64,000 bases of DNA, from positions 2,480,001 to 2,544,000 of the forward strand of contig NZ_CP073697.1 of the NCBI RefSeq assembly GCF_025264665.1. The letters run 5' to 3'. The first letter of the stretch is position 1, and each line of letters opens with the position of its first letter. Positions 34,655-44,069 of this stretch are shown here, piece after piece. The notes below the pieces were generated by a model, which saw only the letters and a list, made by a program, of their open reading frames with translations, did no database searches and was not told where the DNA came from. Position numbers and translations under genes: made by a program. This stretch comes from Edaphobacter flagellatus. Lineage in GTDB: Bacteria > Acidobacteriota > Terriglobia > Terriglobales > Acidobacteriaceae.

Positions 34655-37204
34655 TTACTCCGTCCGCAGTGCCTCCATGGGCTCAACCCCCGCCGCTCGT
34701 CGCGCAGGCACCAGGCTCGCAATCACGGCACTTAGCGCCAGAACCGCGCACGCCGTCAGCAGAGTCAGCGCATTCACGCCCTTCACCTCATACAGCTGCG
34801 ACTCAAGATAATGGCCTGCCAGCAGCGCACCCGGAATCCCCAGCGCAAGTCCGATCAGCGTCTGCACCGCCGCTCCACGCAGCACCAACCGCACTACACT
34901 GGCGCGGTCGGCCCCAAGAGCCATCCGTAACCCGATCTCAGGAATGCGCCGAGCCACACCATATGCTGTCACGCCGTATAGTCCAATCGAAGCCAGAATC
35001 AGCGCCAGCATGCCGAAGATCGATGTCAGCCGAACCACCAGCCTGCGCTGTATGAAATAGTTGCTCACCTGGTCGTCATACGTCGTCAGCTGACGAATCA
35101 CAATCTCAGGATTAATCTTCACCAGCGCTTTTCGCACCGCAGCCGTTGCGTCTGCTGCATCGCCGTCGTAGCGTGCAATCAAGTTGCTGGAGAAGTGTTT
35201 GAATCGTTCGTTCCTGGTGTCCTGTTCCTTCTGCTTCACACCAACAGAGGCTTTGTCGAAGCTCGTTATCTGCGCCATCGGCGTAAAGAACATGGGGCGC
35301 GCCCTGGCCGCCGGGTCGCCGTACTTGGCGTCGTCGACCACACCGACAACCTCATATTCGCCCGTCATCGCCCGGTCGGGACCAAAGCGCAGGCCAATCG
35401 GCGGTTTGCCGTCGAAAAACTTTTTCACGAACGTCTGATTCACTACCGCCACATGCGTGCTCGCAGCCGTATCCTGCTCCGTAATCCCACGGCCCAGCAG
35501 AATACGTGTTCCGATCGCATCGAAGTACTTCGGACTGACCGAATCGTAGCTCGTCTTGAACGCGGTATTCGGATCGCCGCCTTCCAGCCAGATAGAGTCG
35601 ACCCAGTTATTGAATGCCATCGGCCCGTATGAAGCATAGGCCACGTCATGCAGCCCGGGGATCGCAGCAAACGTCTGGTCGATCTGCCGGTACAACCCGT
35701 CCAGCTGCTCATACCGGTAGCCCGCTGCCTGTAGATCGATAAAGGCAATCAGTCTTCCTGTTGTCTCGAAGTGGAAGTCCTGCTTCTCCAGCCGTTGCAG
35801 ACTCAGAATCAGCAAACCCGTTGTGCTCAGCAGCGCGACTGAGAGCGCAGCCTGTACCACCACCAGCGCACGCTGCAGCGCACTCGCGCCACCCGTCGAA
35901 CGATTCGCCGCACGCAGCGCCTCCGCCGGATTGGCACGCGACGCAATGAACGCCGGTGCCATCCCAAACAGCACACCTGTCAGCGCCGAGACCGCCAGCG
36001 CAAACCCAAGGACTGTCAGCGAAGGACTCGCGCTCAATGGATTAATCTCGACACCCTTCATCGCCAGCGCCAGCATTCCCTTCACACCGGCATACGCCAC
36101 CGCCAGCCCTGCGCCGCCTCCGATCAGCGACAGCACAACAGACTCGACCACCATTTCGCGGATCAGCCTCATCCGCGAAGCTCCCAGCGCCGTCCTGACG
36201 CTTAGTTCCTGTCTGCGTGCGACGCCGCGCACCAGCATCAGGTTCGCCAGGTTCGCGCAGGCAATCACCAGCACAAACGCTGCGATCCACTGCAGCATCT
36301 TCAGGCTCTTCTCATACTCGTCACGAAGCTCGTTGATACCGCTTGCTGCCGGAACTAACTCTGTCGTCTGCCGGGCGATCTCCTTCTCGTCTTCGCGCAT
36401 CGCCGGGTCATGGTTGACGCGAATCCACCGCAGCAGCTCCGTTCTGATTGCGCTCTCGACCGCAGGCACTGTCTTTGGATCGCGAACGCGCACCAGGATA
36501 TCCAGCCAGTGCGAGTTGGGTTGTTTGTATAAAGTGCGCTCCGGATTAAATATCGGCTCCTGCGCCAGAGGCAGCCATATTCCGGCGGGATCGGCCGTGT
36601 TGCGGTCTCCTAGAAAACTCTCCGTCGTGACGCCGACAATCGTCACCGGATGCCCGGTCAGTAACACCGTCTCGCCCACAAGGTTGGGATCGCCGTTAAA
36701 CTTCGTCTTCCATATTGGATAGCTGATGACGGCCACGATCGGCGCGCCTTCGCGATCGTCCTCCGGACGCAACACCCTGCCCGCATACGTCTTCACGCCC
36801 AGCACATCAAAGTAGTTGCCCGAGACCACACGAATGCCCAACGGCTGCGCGGCCGTATCGTTCTTGCGCCGTACGCTCACCGTCATCGCGCCTGCCTCCG
36901 TCGCCACGACGCCGTCGGTCCCAGGCGTATGGTCGCGCAGTGTGCGGTACAGATCGTACGAGAAGAGCTTCCAGTGACCCTGCACCCCACCATCGACGCA
37001 GCACTCGATCTCCTTGCCCACCTTATAGAGCTGCTCCGGATGCTCCACCGGCATCGACCGCAGCATCACCTGATACACCAGCGTGAAGATTGCCGTCGTC
37101 GCCCCAATGCCCAGCGCCAGCGTAAGAATCGCCGTTACCGCAAATCCCGGCGCCCGCCGCAGACGCCTGAACCCTTGCCGCACATCCTGCACAATCGATC
37201 TCAT
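34655..37204 (-). CDS. ADOP-type duplicated FtsX/MacB-like permease
   Basis: 849 aa. N-terminal block MRSIVQDVRQGFRRLRRAPGFAV and LALGIGATTAIFTLVYQVMLR, a large periplasmic MacB_PCD domain (about 55-290), FtsX helices (KMLQWIAAFVLVIACANLANLMLVRG), a second periplasmic domain (about 465-690) and second FtsX set near the C-terminus (SIFGMLALILASIGLYGVTAYGVARR; PARRAAGVEPMEALR). This is the acidobacterial duplicated orphan permease family, with no ATPase next to it. Most homologs are PadR-linked; the substrate is unknown. Confidence 0.92.
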   Translation of the reverse strand: MRSIVQDVRQGFRRLRRAPGFAVTAILTLALGIGATTAIFTLVYQVMLRSMPVEHPEQLYKVGKEIECCVDGGVQGHWKLFSYDLYRTLRDHTPGTDGVVATEAGAMTVSVRRKNDTAAQPLGIRVVSGNYFDVLGVKTYAGRVLRPEDDREGAPIVAVISYPIWKTKFNGDPNLVGETVLLTGHPVTIVGVTTESFLGDRNTADPAGIWLPLAQEPIFNPERTLYKQPNSHWLDILVRVRDPKTVPAVESAIRTELLRWIRVNHDPAMREDEKEIARQTTELVPAASGINELRDEYEKSLKMLQWIAAFVLVIACANLANLMLVRGVARRQELSVRTALGASRMRLIREMVVESVVLSLIGGGAGLAVAYAGVKGMLALAMKGVEINPLSASPSLTVLGFALAVSALTGVLFGMAPAFIASRANPAEALRAANRSTGGASALQRALVVVQAALSVALLSTTGLLILSLQRLEKQDFHFETTGRLIAFIDLQAAGYRYEQLDGLYRQIDQTFAAIPGLHDVAYASYGPMAFNNWVDSIWLEGGDPNTAFKTSYDSVSPKYFDAIGTRILLGRGITEQDTAASTHVAVVNQTFVKKFFDGKPPIGLRFGPDRAMTGEYEVVGVVDDAKYGDPAARARPMFFTPMAQITSFDKASVGVKQKEQDTRNERFKHFSSNLIARYDGDAADATAAVRKALVKINPEIVIRQLTTYDDQVSNYFIQRRLVVRLTSIFGMLALILASIGLYGVTAYGVARRIPEIGLRMALGADRASVVRLVLRGAAVQTLIGLALGIPGALLAGHYLESQLYEVKGVNALTLLTACAVLALSAVIASLVPARRAAGVEPMEALRTE

Positions 37205-37230
37205 AGCGAACCCTCTGGTCCTGGATTTAG

Positions 37231-37247
37231 GTAACTTATAAGGTTAC
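37231..37247. promoter_or_regulatory. Candidate operator upstream of the ADOP gene
   Basis: Inverted repeat GTAACTTATAAGGTTAC (arms GTAAC/GTTAC, 7-bp spacer) lies about 27 bp before the ADOP start. It differs from the PadR sites at 27702 and 49520, so a second regulator is likely. Confidence 0.5.
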
Positions 37248-37622
37248 AAATAAACTCGAAATTCACTCAGCCGGCGCCCGCCGCAACCCCCTCCACTCGT
37301 GCCGAAGATCTTCAACTATGGAAGCCATCCCTCACCTCGCATCGATCTCAGTAACCTTCAAAGCAAGCTCCATGCCACGGCTACACCCGAAAAGCCGCTG
37401 ATTCTAAAGGCTCAACAAACCACTACACTATCTCCCGGCGTCCGCTTTCAAAACGGACCGTCCGCTACCGAACACACTGTCGCAACCGGAGTACATAGTA
37501 CGGCCGTATAGGGATCATTCCGGCTGAAGCGCAGCGGCGTGGAGGAACCTGCTTCTTTCACCATTGCCAGCCATACATCTCGGATTCGCTAAAACCACTT
37601 CGATCCCGCTAAACTTGCTCGT

Positions 37623-37640
37623 AATTGAATCGTCTCAATT
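37623..37640. promoter_or_regulatory. LacI-like operator at the DUF1080 gene
   Basis: Palindrome AATTGAATCGTCTCAATT with a central CG, the style of LacI-family sites. It ends 13 bp before the ATG, downstream of any likely promoter, so it would act as a roadblock. A near-identical site sits at 53767-53784. Confidence 0.65.
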
Positions 37641-37653
37641 TCGAGGCACCCAC

Positions 37654-38517
37654 ATGCATAGGAAACACCTGCTGCCTGCCGTCGCACTCGCCATGAGTGG
37701 CCTTCTTCACGCCCAGACTGTCCCGCCGCAACTCGAATCCCCACCCGCTCACCCTGCTGTCATCGGCCCCAGCGGCGAAAAACTCCCCGGCATGCCGAAG
37801 TTCCACGATCCCGCGCCCTATTCCATCGACGATCACCCCGGCTACAAGCAGATCTTCGATGGCAAGAGCTTCACCGGCTGGGATGCGGATCCCTCCATCT
37901 GGCGCGTCGAGGATGGCATCATGGTCGGTGAAACCCTCGAAGGCCATCCCAAGGGCAACAACTACATCGTCTACCGCGGCGACAAGGTGCGCGACTTCGA
38001 CCTCAAGCTCAAGATGAAGATCGAAAAAGGCGGCGGTGGAGGCATCCAGTACCGCAGCGCCACCGGCATCCCCTGGACGCGCCCGCAGCCACAGGGTCTT
38101 CCGCCGTACGATCTCAAATTCATGATGACCGGCCCGCAGGCCGACTTCTGGTTTCCCGTCCGCGCGCAGGCTGCGGCCTACACCGGCCAGTGGTACTCCG
38201 AAAACACCATGCAGGGGATCCTCGCCTATCGCGGACAGGTCACCCAGTCGCTGCCCGGCGAAACCAACCGCCTCGTCGCCAACATCGGCGACAAGCAGGC
38301 CCTTGGCGGATACGTGCGCGTCAACGAGTGGAACGACTACGAGATCATCGCCCGCGGCCCTGTCATGATGCACATCATGAACGGCCAGTTGATGGCCGTC
38401 TTCATCGACGACAACAAGAACTCTGTCAACAACCAGCCCGGTCTTATTGGATTTGAAATCGAAAGCCAGCCCTGCAAGATCTCCGTCAAGGACATCTTCC
38501 TCCGCAGCTTCGACTGA
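37654..38517 (+). CDS. Secreted DUF1080 (3-keto-disaccharide hydrolase) protein
   Basis: About 287 aa from ATG 37654, with GAGG upstream. Signal peptide MHRKHLLPAVALAMSGLLHAQ. The jelly-roll domain shows YKQIFDGKSFTGWDADPSIWRVEDGIMVGE, NNYIVYRGDKVRDFDLKLKMKIEKGGGGGIQYRS and late WNDYEIIARGPVMMHIMNGQLMAVFID. This family acts on 3-keto-glucosides and related sugars outside the cytoplasm. The operator next to its start suggests sugar-responsive control. Confidence 0.88.
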   Translation: MHRKHLLPAVALAMSGLLHAQTVPPQLESPPAHPAVIGPSGEKLPGMPKFHDPAPYSIDDHPGYKQIFDGKSFTGWDADPSIWRVEDGIMVGETLEGHPKGNNYIVYRGDKVRDFDLKLKMKIEKGGGGGIQYRSATGIPWTRPQPQGLPPYDLKFMMTGPQADFWFPVRAQAAAYTGQWYSENTMQGILAYRGQVTQSLPGETNRLVANIGDKQALGGYVRVNEWNDYEIIARGPVMMHIMNGQLMAVFIDDNKNSVNNQPGLIGFEIESQPCKISVKDIFLRSFD

Positions 38518-38605
38518 TACCGACAGGTCGATACGTGATGGCTCGAGTACAGCAAAGCTTTGTTCCTCAACACTGCTTCTTCGTCCGGATCAGCCTCATC
38601 TAAAG

Positions 38606-39118
38606 ATGATGAGCCTCGCCCACAAACCGATGCCATCGCCCGTAGGCGAGCTGAAGCTCGTCGCCAGCGACAAGGGCCTCGTCGCCATACTGTGGCCCAA
38701 CGACAGCCCGCGTCGCGTTCCGCTCGGCGAAACCGTCATCGACAAGAACCACCCTATCCTCGTCGAGACGGAGAGTCAGCTCCACGAGTACTTCGCCGGC
38801 CGCCGCAAACGCTTCACCGTCCCGCTCGATCTGCGCGGCACACCCTTCCAGCGCAGCGTTTGGGCCGCGCTGCTCGCCATCCCCTACGGTGAGACACGCA
38901 GCTACGCGCAACTCGCCAACCAGCTTGGCAATGCACGTGCCACCCGGGCCGTGGGAGCTGCGAATGGCCGCAACCCCGTCTCCATCATCGTGCCTTGCCA
39001 TCGCGTGATCGGCTCCTCCGGCACGCTCACTGGTTTCGCTGGAGGCCTCGCCGTCAAAGCGCAGCTCCTGGAGATGGAGCGAGGTGGCCGAAGCCAGCTC
39101 TCGCTCAGCCTGCAATAA
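38606..39118 (+). CDS. ogt: Methylated-DNA-protein-cysteine methyltransferase
   Basis: 170 aa from ATG 38606. N-terminal ribonuclease-H-like half, then the alkyl-acceptor core: GTPFQRSVWAALLAIPYGETRSYAQLA, RAVGAANGRNPVSIIVPCHRVIGSSG, with Cys131 in PCHR. It repairs O6-alkylguanine by taking the alkyl group, one reaction per protein. A 3' Ser/Leu-rich tail is short and variable. Ogt rather than Ada type, as no regulator domain is present. Confidence 0.93.
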   Translation: MMSLAHKPMPSPVGELKLVASDKGLVAILWPNDSPRRVPLGETVIDKNHPILVETESQLHEYFAGRRKRFTVPLDLRGTPFQRSVWAALLAIPYGETRSYAQLANQLGNARATRAVGAANGRNPVSIIVPCHRVIGSSGTLTGFAGGLAVKAQLLEMERGGRSQLSLSLQ

Positions 39119-39132
39119 GCGAACTGCCGTCT

Positions 39133-39212
39133 CCTTCCGAGCGAACTCCCACAAGGACGTAGCCGAGGTGAGCTCTGCGCTGGGGGGTGAGAGGAATCTC
39201 GCATTTTTTGCA
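39133..39212 (+). repeat. Degenerate copy of the GIY-associated repeat
   Basis: Begins TTCCGAGCGAA and ends GAGGAATCTCGCATTTTTTGC, matching both ends of the repeat at 43627-43672, with about 40 bp of extra sequence between. It lies between ogt and the MFS gene. Confidence 0.45.
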
Positions 39213-39296
39213 GGATGCTTGCATATCATGCCAGCACCGGGCGTCCTCCCGATAAAATGTTGCGAAACCACAACAAGCCGCAATAAGGGAGAGATT

Positions 39297-40568
39297 TTGA
39301 CCGATACAAACCGAGGTCGCAGCCTGCGCTGGCACCAGGCCGTCACGCTTGCGCTTCTGTTCCTCGCCGGCATCGTCAACTTTCTCGACCGCACCTCGCT
39401 CTCTATCGCCAACACCACGATGCGCGCCGAGATGCACCTTAACGCCACGCAGATGGGTTGGCTGCTCTCTGCCTTCTCGCTCGCTTACGGTATCGCGCAG
39501 CTTCCGCTCATCGGGCTGCTCGATCGCGCAGGCACGCGCTACACCCTCGGCGCAGGACTCACCCTCTGGTCCGCCGCGCAGATGCTTACCGGCTTCGTTC
39601 GCGGACTTCCCACCTTTCTCTTCCTCCGCGTCCTGCTCGGGGTTGGCGAAGCTCCGTTCTATCCCGCAGGCATCCGCTCCATCCGCGAGTGGTTCAGCCC
39701 GGCCACGCGCGGACGCGCCACAGCAACGATGAACTCCGCGCAGACGCTCGGTCTTTCCTTCGCGCCGCCGCTGCTCACGGTCATCATGGTGCACTTCGGC
39801 TGGCGCACGATGTTTATCCTCCTCGGAGCCTCCGGCCTCGTCGTCGCTGCTCTCTGGGTCGTACTCCACCGAGCCCGCGGAGAAACGCAGTTTGCGGAGC
39901 ACGCATCGCCTGCCACTGCCGCATTGCCTAAAGCAAACGAATCCGCCTGGCGAGCCCTCATCCGCCAGCGCACCGCGTGGGGCATGATGCTTGGCTGGGG
40001 AGGCATCAACTACACCTCATGGCTCTACCTCTCGTGGCTGCCTTCGTATCTACAAGACCAGCGCCACGTCCCGCTTGCCTCCAGCGGCTGGCTTACCGCA
40101 ATCCCATTCCTCGGCGGAGCGCTCGGCATGCTCACCAGCGGCATCATCTCCGACAAGCTTGCGCAGGCGGGAACGCCGCTCACCACCATCCATCGCCGCA
40201 ACCTCGTGCTCGGCATGACAGCTTCGGCGCTTTGCACGTTTCTTGTCGCCCACGCCGATACCACGACGCAAGCCGTCGCAGGAATCAGCATGGCGCTCTT
40301 CTCCATCCACTTCGCCGGGACCTCCGGCCTCGGCTACGCCCAGGCCGTGAGCCCGCTGCGCTATGTCGCTTCGCTGATGGCGCTGCAGAACTTTGCCAGC
40401 TTCATGATCGCCTCGGCGGCACCTGTCGTCACCGGCTGGCTCCTCGACCGCACCCACTCGTTCACGCTCGCATTAGGTGTTTGCAGCGCAGTCACGCTGC
40501 TGGGAGCGCTCAGCTATGCCACCCTCGCCGCACCCAGCGGCATGCATCTCAGTGAAGAAAGTATGTAA
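39297..40568 (+). CDS. MFS transporter (anion:cation symporter-like)
   Basis: About 423 aa from TTG 39297, with AAGGGAGAG upstream; no ATG suits. Twelve membrane helices. VNFLDRTSLSIANTTM, then LNATQMGWLLSAFSLAYGIAQLPLIGLLDRAGTRYTL (motif A region), FLFLRVLLGVGEAPFYPAGIRSIREWF, and ATRGRATATMNSAQTLGLSFAPPLL match the ACS family (hexuronate, phthalate and similar organic acids). Exact substrate not predictable. Confidence 0.88.
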   Translation: MTDTNRGRSLRWHQAVTLALLFLAGIVNFLDRTSLSIANTTMRAEMHLNATQMGWLLSAFSLAYGIAQLPLIGLLDRAGTRYTLGAGLTLWSAAQMLTGFVRGLPTFLFLRVLLGVGEAPFYPAGIRSIREWFSPATRGRATATMNSAQTLGLSFAPPLLTVIMVHFGWRTMFILLGASGLVVAALWVVLHRARGETQFAEHASPATAALPKANESAWRALIRQRTAWGMMLGWGGINYTSWLYLSWLPSYLQDQRHVPLASSGWLTAIPFLGGALGMLTSGIISDKLAQAGTPLTTIHRRNLVLGMTASALCTFLVAHADTTTQAVAGISMALFSIHFAGTSGLGYAQAVSPLRYVASLMALQNFASFMIASAAPVVTGWLLDRTHSFTLALGVCSAVTLLGALSYATLAAPSGMHLSEESM

Positions 40569-40611
40569 CAAAAGTAGGAGCAAATTTTTGCTGCGGCAAC
40601 TCTATTGATTG

Positions 40612-41613
40612 CTACGAAGCCTGACCAATAACCTTGACGACCGCCTGAATAGCCGTGGGCTTGATGATCATGTCCGAATGGCCCATGCCTGGCACGATGC
40701 TGACTGGGATGTCCTTTCGATCCGCAGAGAACACCTTTGAGAATTGCTCTGGGATATCGAGGTCGTCGTTCTCACCTACCAGCACCTGCATGGGCTTCGT
40801 CACATTTCTAATGTCTGCGCGGTAGTCATCGTGTGGCGCGAAGTTCTTCTCCATGCGGAAGGAATAGGTCGAAGTCGTCGCCTGAATGTTGCTCGGGACG
40901 GGGAAGGACAACACAGGAAGGCCGTCGAAGGAATGAATGCCAAAGGAATTGAAGATCGAAAGCCCGACGATTCGTGCGACGGACACGCTGTACCAGCCGC
41001 TATCATCGCCCTTGTCGTCGTGGTGCGTGGGGGCCTGTCGCACAGTGGGTGCGTTGTAGCGCAGGTAGGGAGAAAGCAGGATAAAGCGATCGAACGCATT
41101 GCCGCCGGGACCTCCCGCGATGCGCAGGACAAAGCCTCCTCCGGAAGAGAATCCGAGCAGTGTCCATTTCTTACCCGGATACTGAGGCCTGACGGCCTGC
41201 ATGAAATCTGTCATGTCATCTTCAAGCTGCCCGACATAAGCGATATCGCCGTGAGGGTAGTTCGCTCCATGGCCGCGAAGATCGGGTACCAGCACTGTTG
41301 TCCCCAATTGCTCCTGCATGGCCTTCGCCATCACATGCATGTCCTGGCTGCTGCCCGCCGATCCATGCACAAGCACCACCCCCTGATCGCCACCGCCTGG
41401 ATAGAGTCGATACGAGAGCGCTGCTCCATCGCGAGCACGATAGCGTTGAAGCGCAGCCATCCCGGAAAGATCCATTTCTGCGAAAGGGTCTGTGATGGAG
41501 TGTTGTGGCTTCGGCGCGGCCGGATGGAAGAAAGCAACAAGTACGCCTGCGACGACGAATTGAACAACAAGGCAGATCACCAAACCGACAGCCAGCTTCT
41601 TCAGAATTCGCAT
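40612..41613 (-). CDS. Membrane-anchored alpha/beta hydrolase
   Basis: 333 aa. One N-terminal membrane helix (KKLAVGLVICLVVQFVVAGVLVAFF), then a hydrolase core: VVLVHGSAGSSQDMHVM, LVPDLRGHGANYPHG, nucleophile elbow LLGFSSGGGFVL, acid in LVGENDDLDIPEQ and His in VPGMGHSDM. This resembles lysophospholipase-type enzymes. It converges on the MFS gene. Confidence 0.85.
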   Translation of the reverse strand: MRILKKLAVGLVICLVVQFVVAGVLVAFFHPAAPKPQHSITDPFAEMDLSGMAALQRYRARDGAALSYRLYPGGGDQGVVLVHGSAGSSQDMHVMAKAMQEQLGTTVLVPDLRGHGANYPHGDIAYVGQLEDDMTDFMQAVRPQYPGKKWTLLGFSSGGGFVLRIAGGPGGNAFDRFILLSPYLRYNAPTVRQAPTHHDDKGDDSGWYSVSVARIVGLSIFNSFGIHSFDGLPVLSFPVPSNIQATTSTYSFRMEKNFAPHDDYRADIRNVTKPMQVLVGENDDLDIPEQFSKVFSADRKDIPVSIVPGMGHSDMIIKPTAIQAVVKVIGQAS

Positions 41614-41699
41614 AGCTCGCCTCCATCACGCTTTCGTGTTTCGGTTCTCTAGGCTACAACCTGAAGTGCGACCTCGAAACCACGTCACCCCCGGCGAAA

Positions 41700-41776
41700 C
41701 TTAAGGCCAGCTTAAGGTTTCAGCACAAACTGCACCAAAGCTGCAACGCAAAATCGATCTTCACTCAATATTCACT
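41700..41776 (+). promoter_or_regulatory. PHO-box-like direct repeats upstream of a phosphatase
   Basis: CTTAAGG-CCAG-CTTAAGG at 41700-41717 is a perfect 7-4-7 direct repeat with an 11-bp period, the PhoB/PhoP-site layout. A second pair TTCACT-CAATA-TTCACT at 41760-41776 has the same period. The next gene, starting at 41833, is a phosphodiesterase. Sequence differs from the E. coli Pho box, so only the geometry argues. Confidence 0.45.
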
Positions 41777-41832
41777 GAAAAAATACGGCTTTCTTTTACC
41801 CCCTCCGTTATCCCTGTTGCCGGAGGAAAACC

Positions 41833-43527
41833 ATGAAAAGAGTCATAGCTCTTCTTGCCTTCGCTGCGTTGTGCTCAACGGGATATGCGGCCAATCAGGA
41901 CGACGACCGCAACGAACGTCACGATCACATCAAGCGTGTTCTTCTCATCAGCATCGACGGAATGCACGCTGTCGATTATGCGAACTGCGTCAACGGGATC
42001 AGCACCATCAACAATGGCAAGTCCTACTGCCCGGCCCTCGCCGCCCTCGGCAAGACCGGCGTCAACTACGTAGCCGCCAACACCTCAAAGCCCTCCGACT
42101 CCTTCCCCGGACTCACCGCCATCATCACAGGCGGCAGCCCAGCGCTGACCGGCGTCTATTATGACGTCGCCTATGCGCGTAACCTCGACGCTCCTGCCAA
42201 GACCACCGGCAACGGCGTCGCTGCCGGACCCTGCACCGCTGGCGCCGCTCCCACCGGCACCACCACCGAGTACGAAGAAGGCATCGACCTCGACCAGACC
42301 AAGCTCAACGGCGGAGCACCCGGAGCTTCCCTTCTCGACGGCGGTATCCACTCCATCGACCCCGCCCGCCTGCCCCGCGACCCCGCCAAGGGCTGCGCTC
42401 CGGTCTACCCCTGGGAGTTCGTCCGCGCCAACAGCATCTTCTCCGTCATCCACCGCGCCGGCGGATACACTGCCTGGTCTGACAAGCACCCCGCCTACTC
42501 TTCCGTTGCCAGCGGCGTCGGCCCTTCCGCTCTCGATGACTTCTACGCGCCCGAGATCAACTCCAACGTTATCGCCCTCCCCGGCATCAAGACCCCGACC
42601 GGCCTCGCCTGCTCGACCATCCCCGACCCAGGCTCCGACCTTTCCGCCTGGACCAACAGCTTCAAGAACATCGAGTGCTACGACACGCTGAAGGTCAACG
42701 CCATCCTCAACGAGATCGACGGCAAAGACCACCTCGGCGCACACAAGACTGCCGTCCCTAACATCTTCGGCATGAACTTTCAGGCCGTCAGCGTTGGCCA
42801 GAAGCTCGTCGAAGGCAGCACCAAGGGCGGCTACCTCGATGCAGCCGGAACTCCCTCCGCGGCTCTGCTCGACGACATCCAGTTCGTCGATGCCTCCATT
42901 GCCGCCTTCGTCGACGAGCTGAAGGAGAAGCACCTCTACGACTCCACCCTGATCGTCATCACCGCCAAGCACGGTCAGTCCCCCATCGACCCCAACCGCT
43001 ACGTCCCGAACCTCGTCGCCGGCTCCTCGCCCGCAACGCTGCTCGATGGCTATGGCTTCATCCCCACCTCCGAGTCGCCCAGCAACCCAACCGGCATCGG
43101 CCCCACCGAGGACGACGTCTCGCTGGTCTGGCTCAAAAACTCGGCCGACACCGCCGCCAGCATCAAGATCCTCGAAGCCAACGCCGCACAGATCGGCCTC
43201 GGGCAGATCTACTACGGCGCGTCGCTCGCACTCAACTACAACGACCCCACCGTCGACCCCCGTACGCCTGACATCATCGTCACGCCCAACGCCGGAGTCG
43301 TCTACACCGGAAGCCACAAGAAACAGTCCGAGCATGGAGGCTTCGGCCATGACGACACCAACGTCATGCTGCTGGTCTCCAACCCCGGCCTGCGTCCGCA
43401 CACCGTTTATGCGGAGGTAGGAACAGCGCAGGTAGCGCCCACCATCCTCAAGGCGCTCGACATCAACCCGGCCGCTCTCGATGCCGTACGCATCGAAGGC
43501 ACCGGCGTCCTCCCCGACCTGCGCTAG
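41833..43527 (+). CDS. Secreted type I phosphodiesterase/alkaline phosphatase superfamily protein
   Basis: 564 aa with signal peptide MKRVIALLAFAALCSTGYAA. Metal-site marks: VLLISIDGMHAVDY (Asp), nucleophile region NTSKPSDSFPGLTAIITGGSP (Ser or Thr of the SFPGL stretch), TVITAKHG-type motif (VITAKHGQSP) and SEHGGFGHDDTNVMLLVSNPGL (His). It should cleave phosphate mono- or diesters outside the cytoplasm. The plus strand is strikingly C-rich here. Confidence 0.87.
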   Translation: MKRVIALLAFAALCSTGYAANQDDDRNERHDHIKRVLLISIDGMHAVDYANCVNGISTINNGKSYCPALAALGKTGVNYVAANTSKPSDSFPGLTAIITGGSPALTGVYYDVAYARNLDAPAKTTGNGVAAGPCTAGAAPTGTTTEYEEGIDLDQTKLNGGAPGASLLDGGIHSIDPARLPRDPAKGCAPVYPWEFVRANSIFSVIHRAGGYTAWSDKHPAYSSVASGVGPSALDDFYAPEINSNVIALPGIKTPTGLACSTIPDPGSDLSAWTNSFKNIECYDTLKVNAILNEIDGKDHLGAHKTAVPNIFGMNFQAVSVGQKLVEGSTKGGYLDAAGTPSAALLDDIQFVDASIAAFVDELKEKHLYDSTLIVITAKHGQSPIDPNRYVPNLVAGSSPATLLDGYGFIPTSESPSNPTGIGPTEDDVSLVWLKNSADTAASIKILEANAAQIGLGQIYYGASLALNYNDPTVDPRTPDIIVTPNAGVVYTGSHKKQSEHGGFGHDDTNVMLLVSNPGLRPHTVYAEVGTAQVAPTILKALDINPAALDAVRIEGTGVLPDLR

Positions 43528-43545
43528 ACAATACGTAAATGCACA

Positions 43546-43590
43546 ACAAAGACGGGCGCTCCACAACGGAGCGCCCGTCTTTGTCTACCC
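43546..43590 (+). terminator. Very strong terminator
   Basis: A perfect 17-bp stem (left arm 43546-43562, right arm 43568-43584) with an ACAAC loop, starting about 20 bp past the phosphatase stop. Symmetric enough to work on both strands. Confidence 0.88.
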
Positions 43591-43626
43591 CTGAAATATG
43601 TAACCGAATAAGGAACAAAAAAGAAG

Positions 43627-43672
43627 TGTCATTCCGAGCGAGCGCAGCGAGCCGAGGAACCCCCGCATTTTT
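43627..43672 (+). repeat. Dispersed repeat, copy A (plus)
   Basis: 46-bp unit: TCATTCCGAGCGAGCGCAGC at its start and GGAACCCCCGCATTTTT at its end. Copies in this window are at 44070-44115 (inverted) and 44168-44220 (direct). It is the 3'-side flank of the GIY-YIG gene. Confidence 0.85.
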
Positions 43673-43709
43673 GGTTGGGATGGCACGGCTGTATCCACAA
43701 GACACCAGC

Positions 43710-44045
43710 TTAGTCTGGAGAACGGTTTGCTCTTTCCGAGTAGAGCGGGATCGGTTGACCCCACTCCTCGCTCAGGTTGCGCCAGGTCGGGTTGTTTTGG
43801 ACGATAAGTTGAATCTTCTTGATGCGCGACCACTTTTTGAGTTGTGTTTCGCGGGCGATCGCGTTTTCGATCATGCCAAAGCGCTCGAAATAGACGAGGC
43901 GGTCGATTTTGTACTTTGAGGTGAAGCTGTCGGCGTAGCGACCTTCTTTGTGCTGAAGGACACGTCGCTCGATTTCGCTGGTAATCCCGATATACAGCCG
44001 TTTGAAGGTGCTAGCCATGATGTAGACGTAGGCTTGGTCGGACAT
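43710..44045 (-). CDS. GIY-YIG nuclease-fold protein
   Basis: 111 aa. AYVYIMAS and RLYIGIT give the GIY and YIG strands at about residues 5-22; then ERRVLQHKEGRYADSFTSKYKIDRLVYFERF and AIARETQLKKW (catalytic Glu region). This is the UPF0213-like single-domain group. It lies inside inverted copies A and B of a dispersed repeat, like a small mobile unit. Confidence 0.9.
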   Translation of the reverse strand: MSDQAYVYIMASTFKRLYIGITSEIERRVLQHKEGRYADSFTSKYKIDRLVYFERFGMIENAIARETQLKKWSRIKKIQLIVQNNPTWRNLSEEWGQPIPLYSERANRSPD

Positions 44046-44069
44046 GGAGAGAGTATTGCAGACACGGGC

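Larger units (their letters stand above)
37205..37653. other. Divergent intergenic region with two candidate operators
   Basis: About 450 bp between the ADOP gene and the DUF1080 gene. Besides the palindromes at 37231-37247 and 37623-37640 I see no gene or strong terminator. Open frames here have no family character. Confidence 0.5.

Noticed and set aside
42085..43566. 493-codon open frame opposite the phosphodiesterase
   Set aside because: Gly/Val/Asp-rich low-complexity product typical of antisense frames over C-rich genes; the plus-strand gene has clear catalytic motifs.
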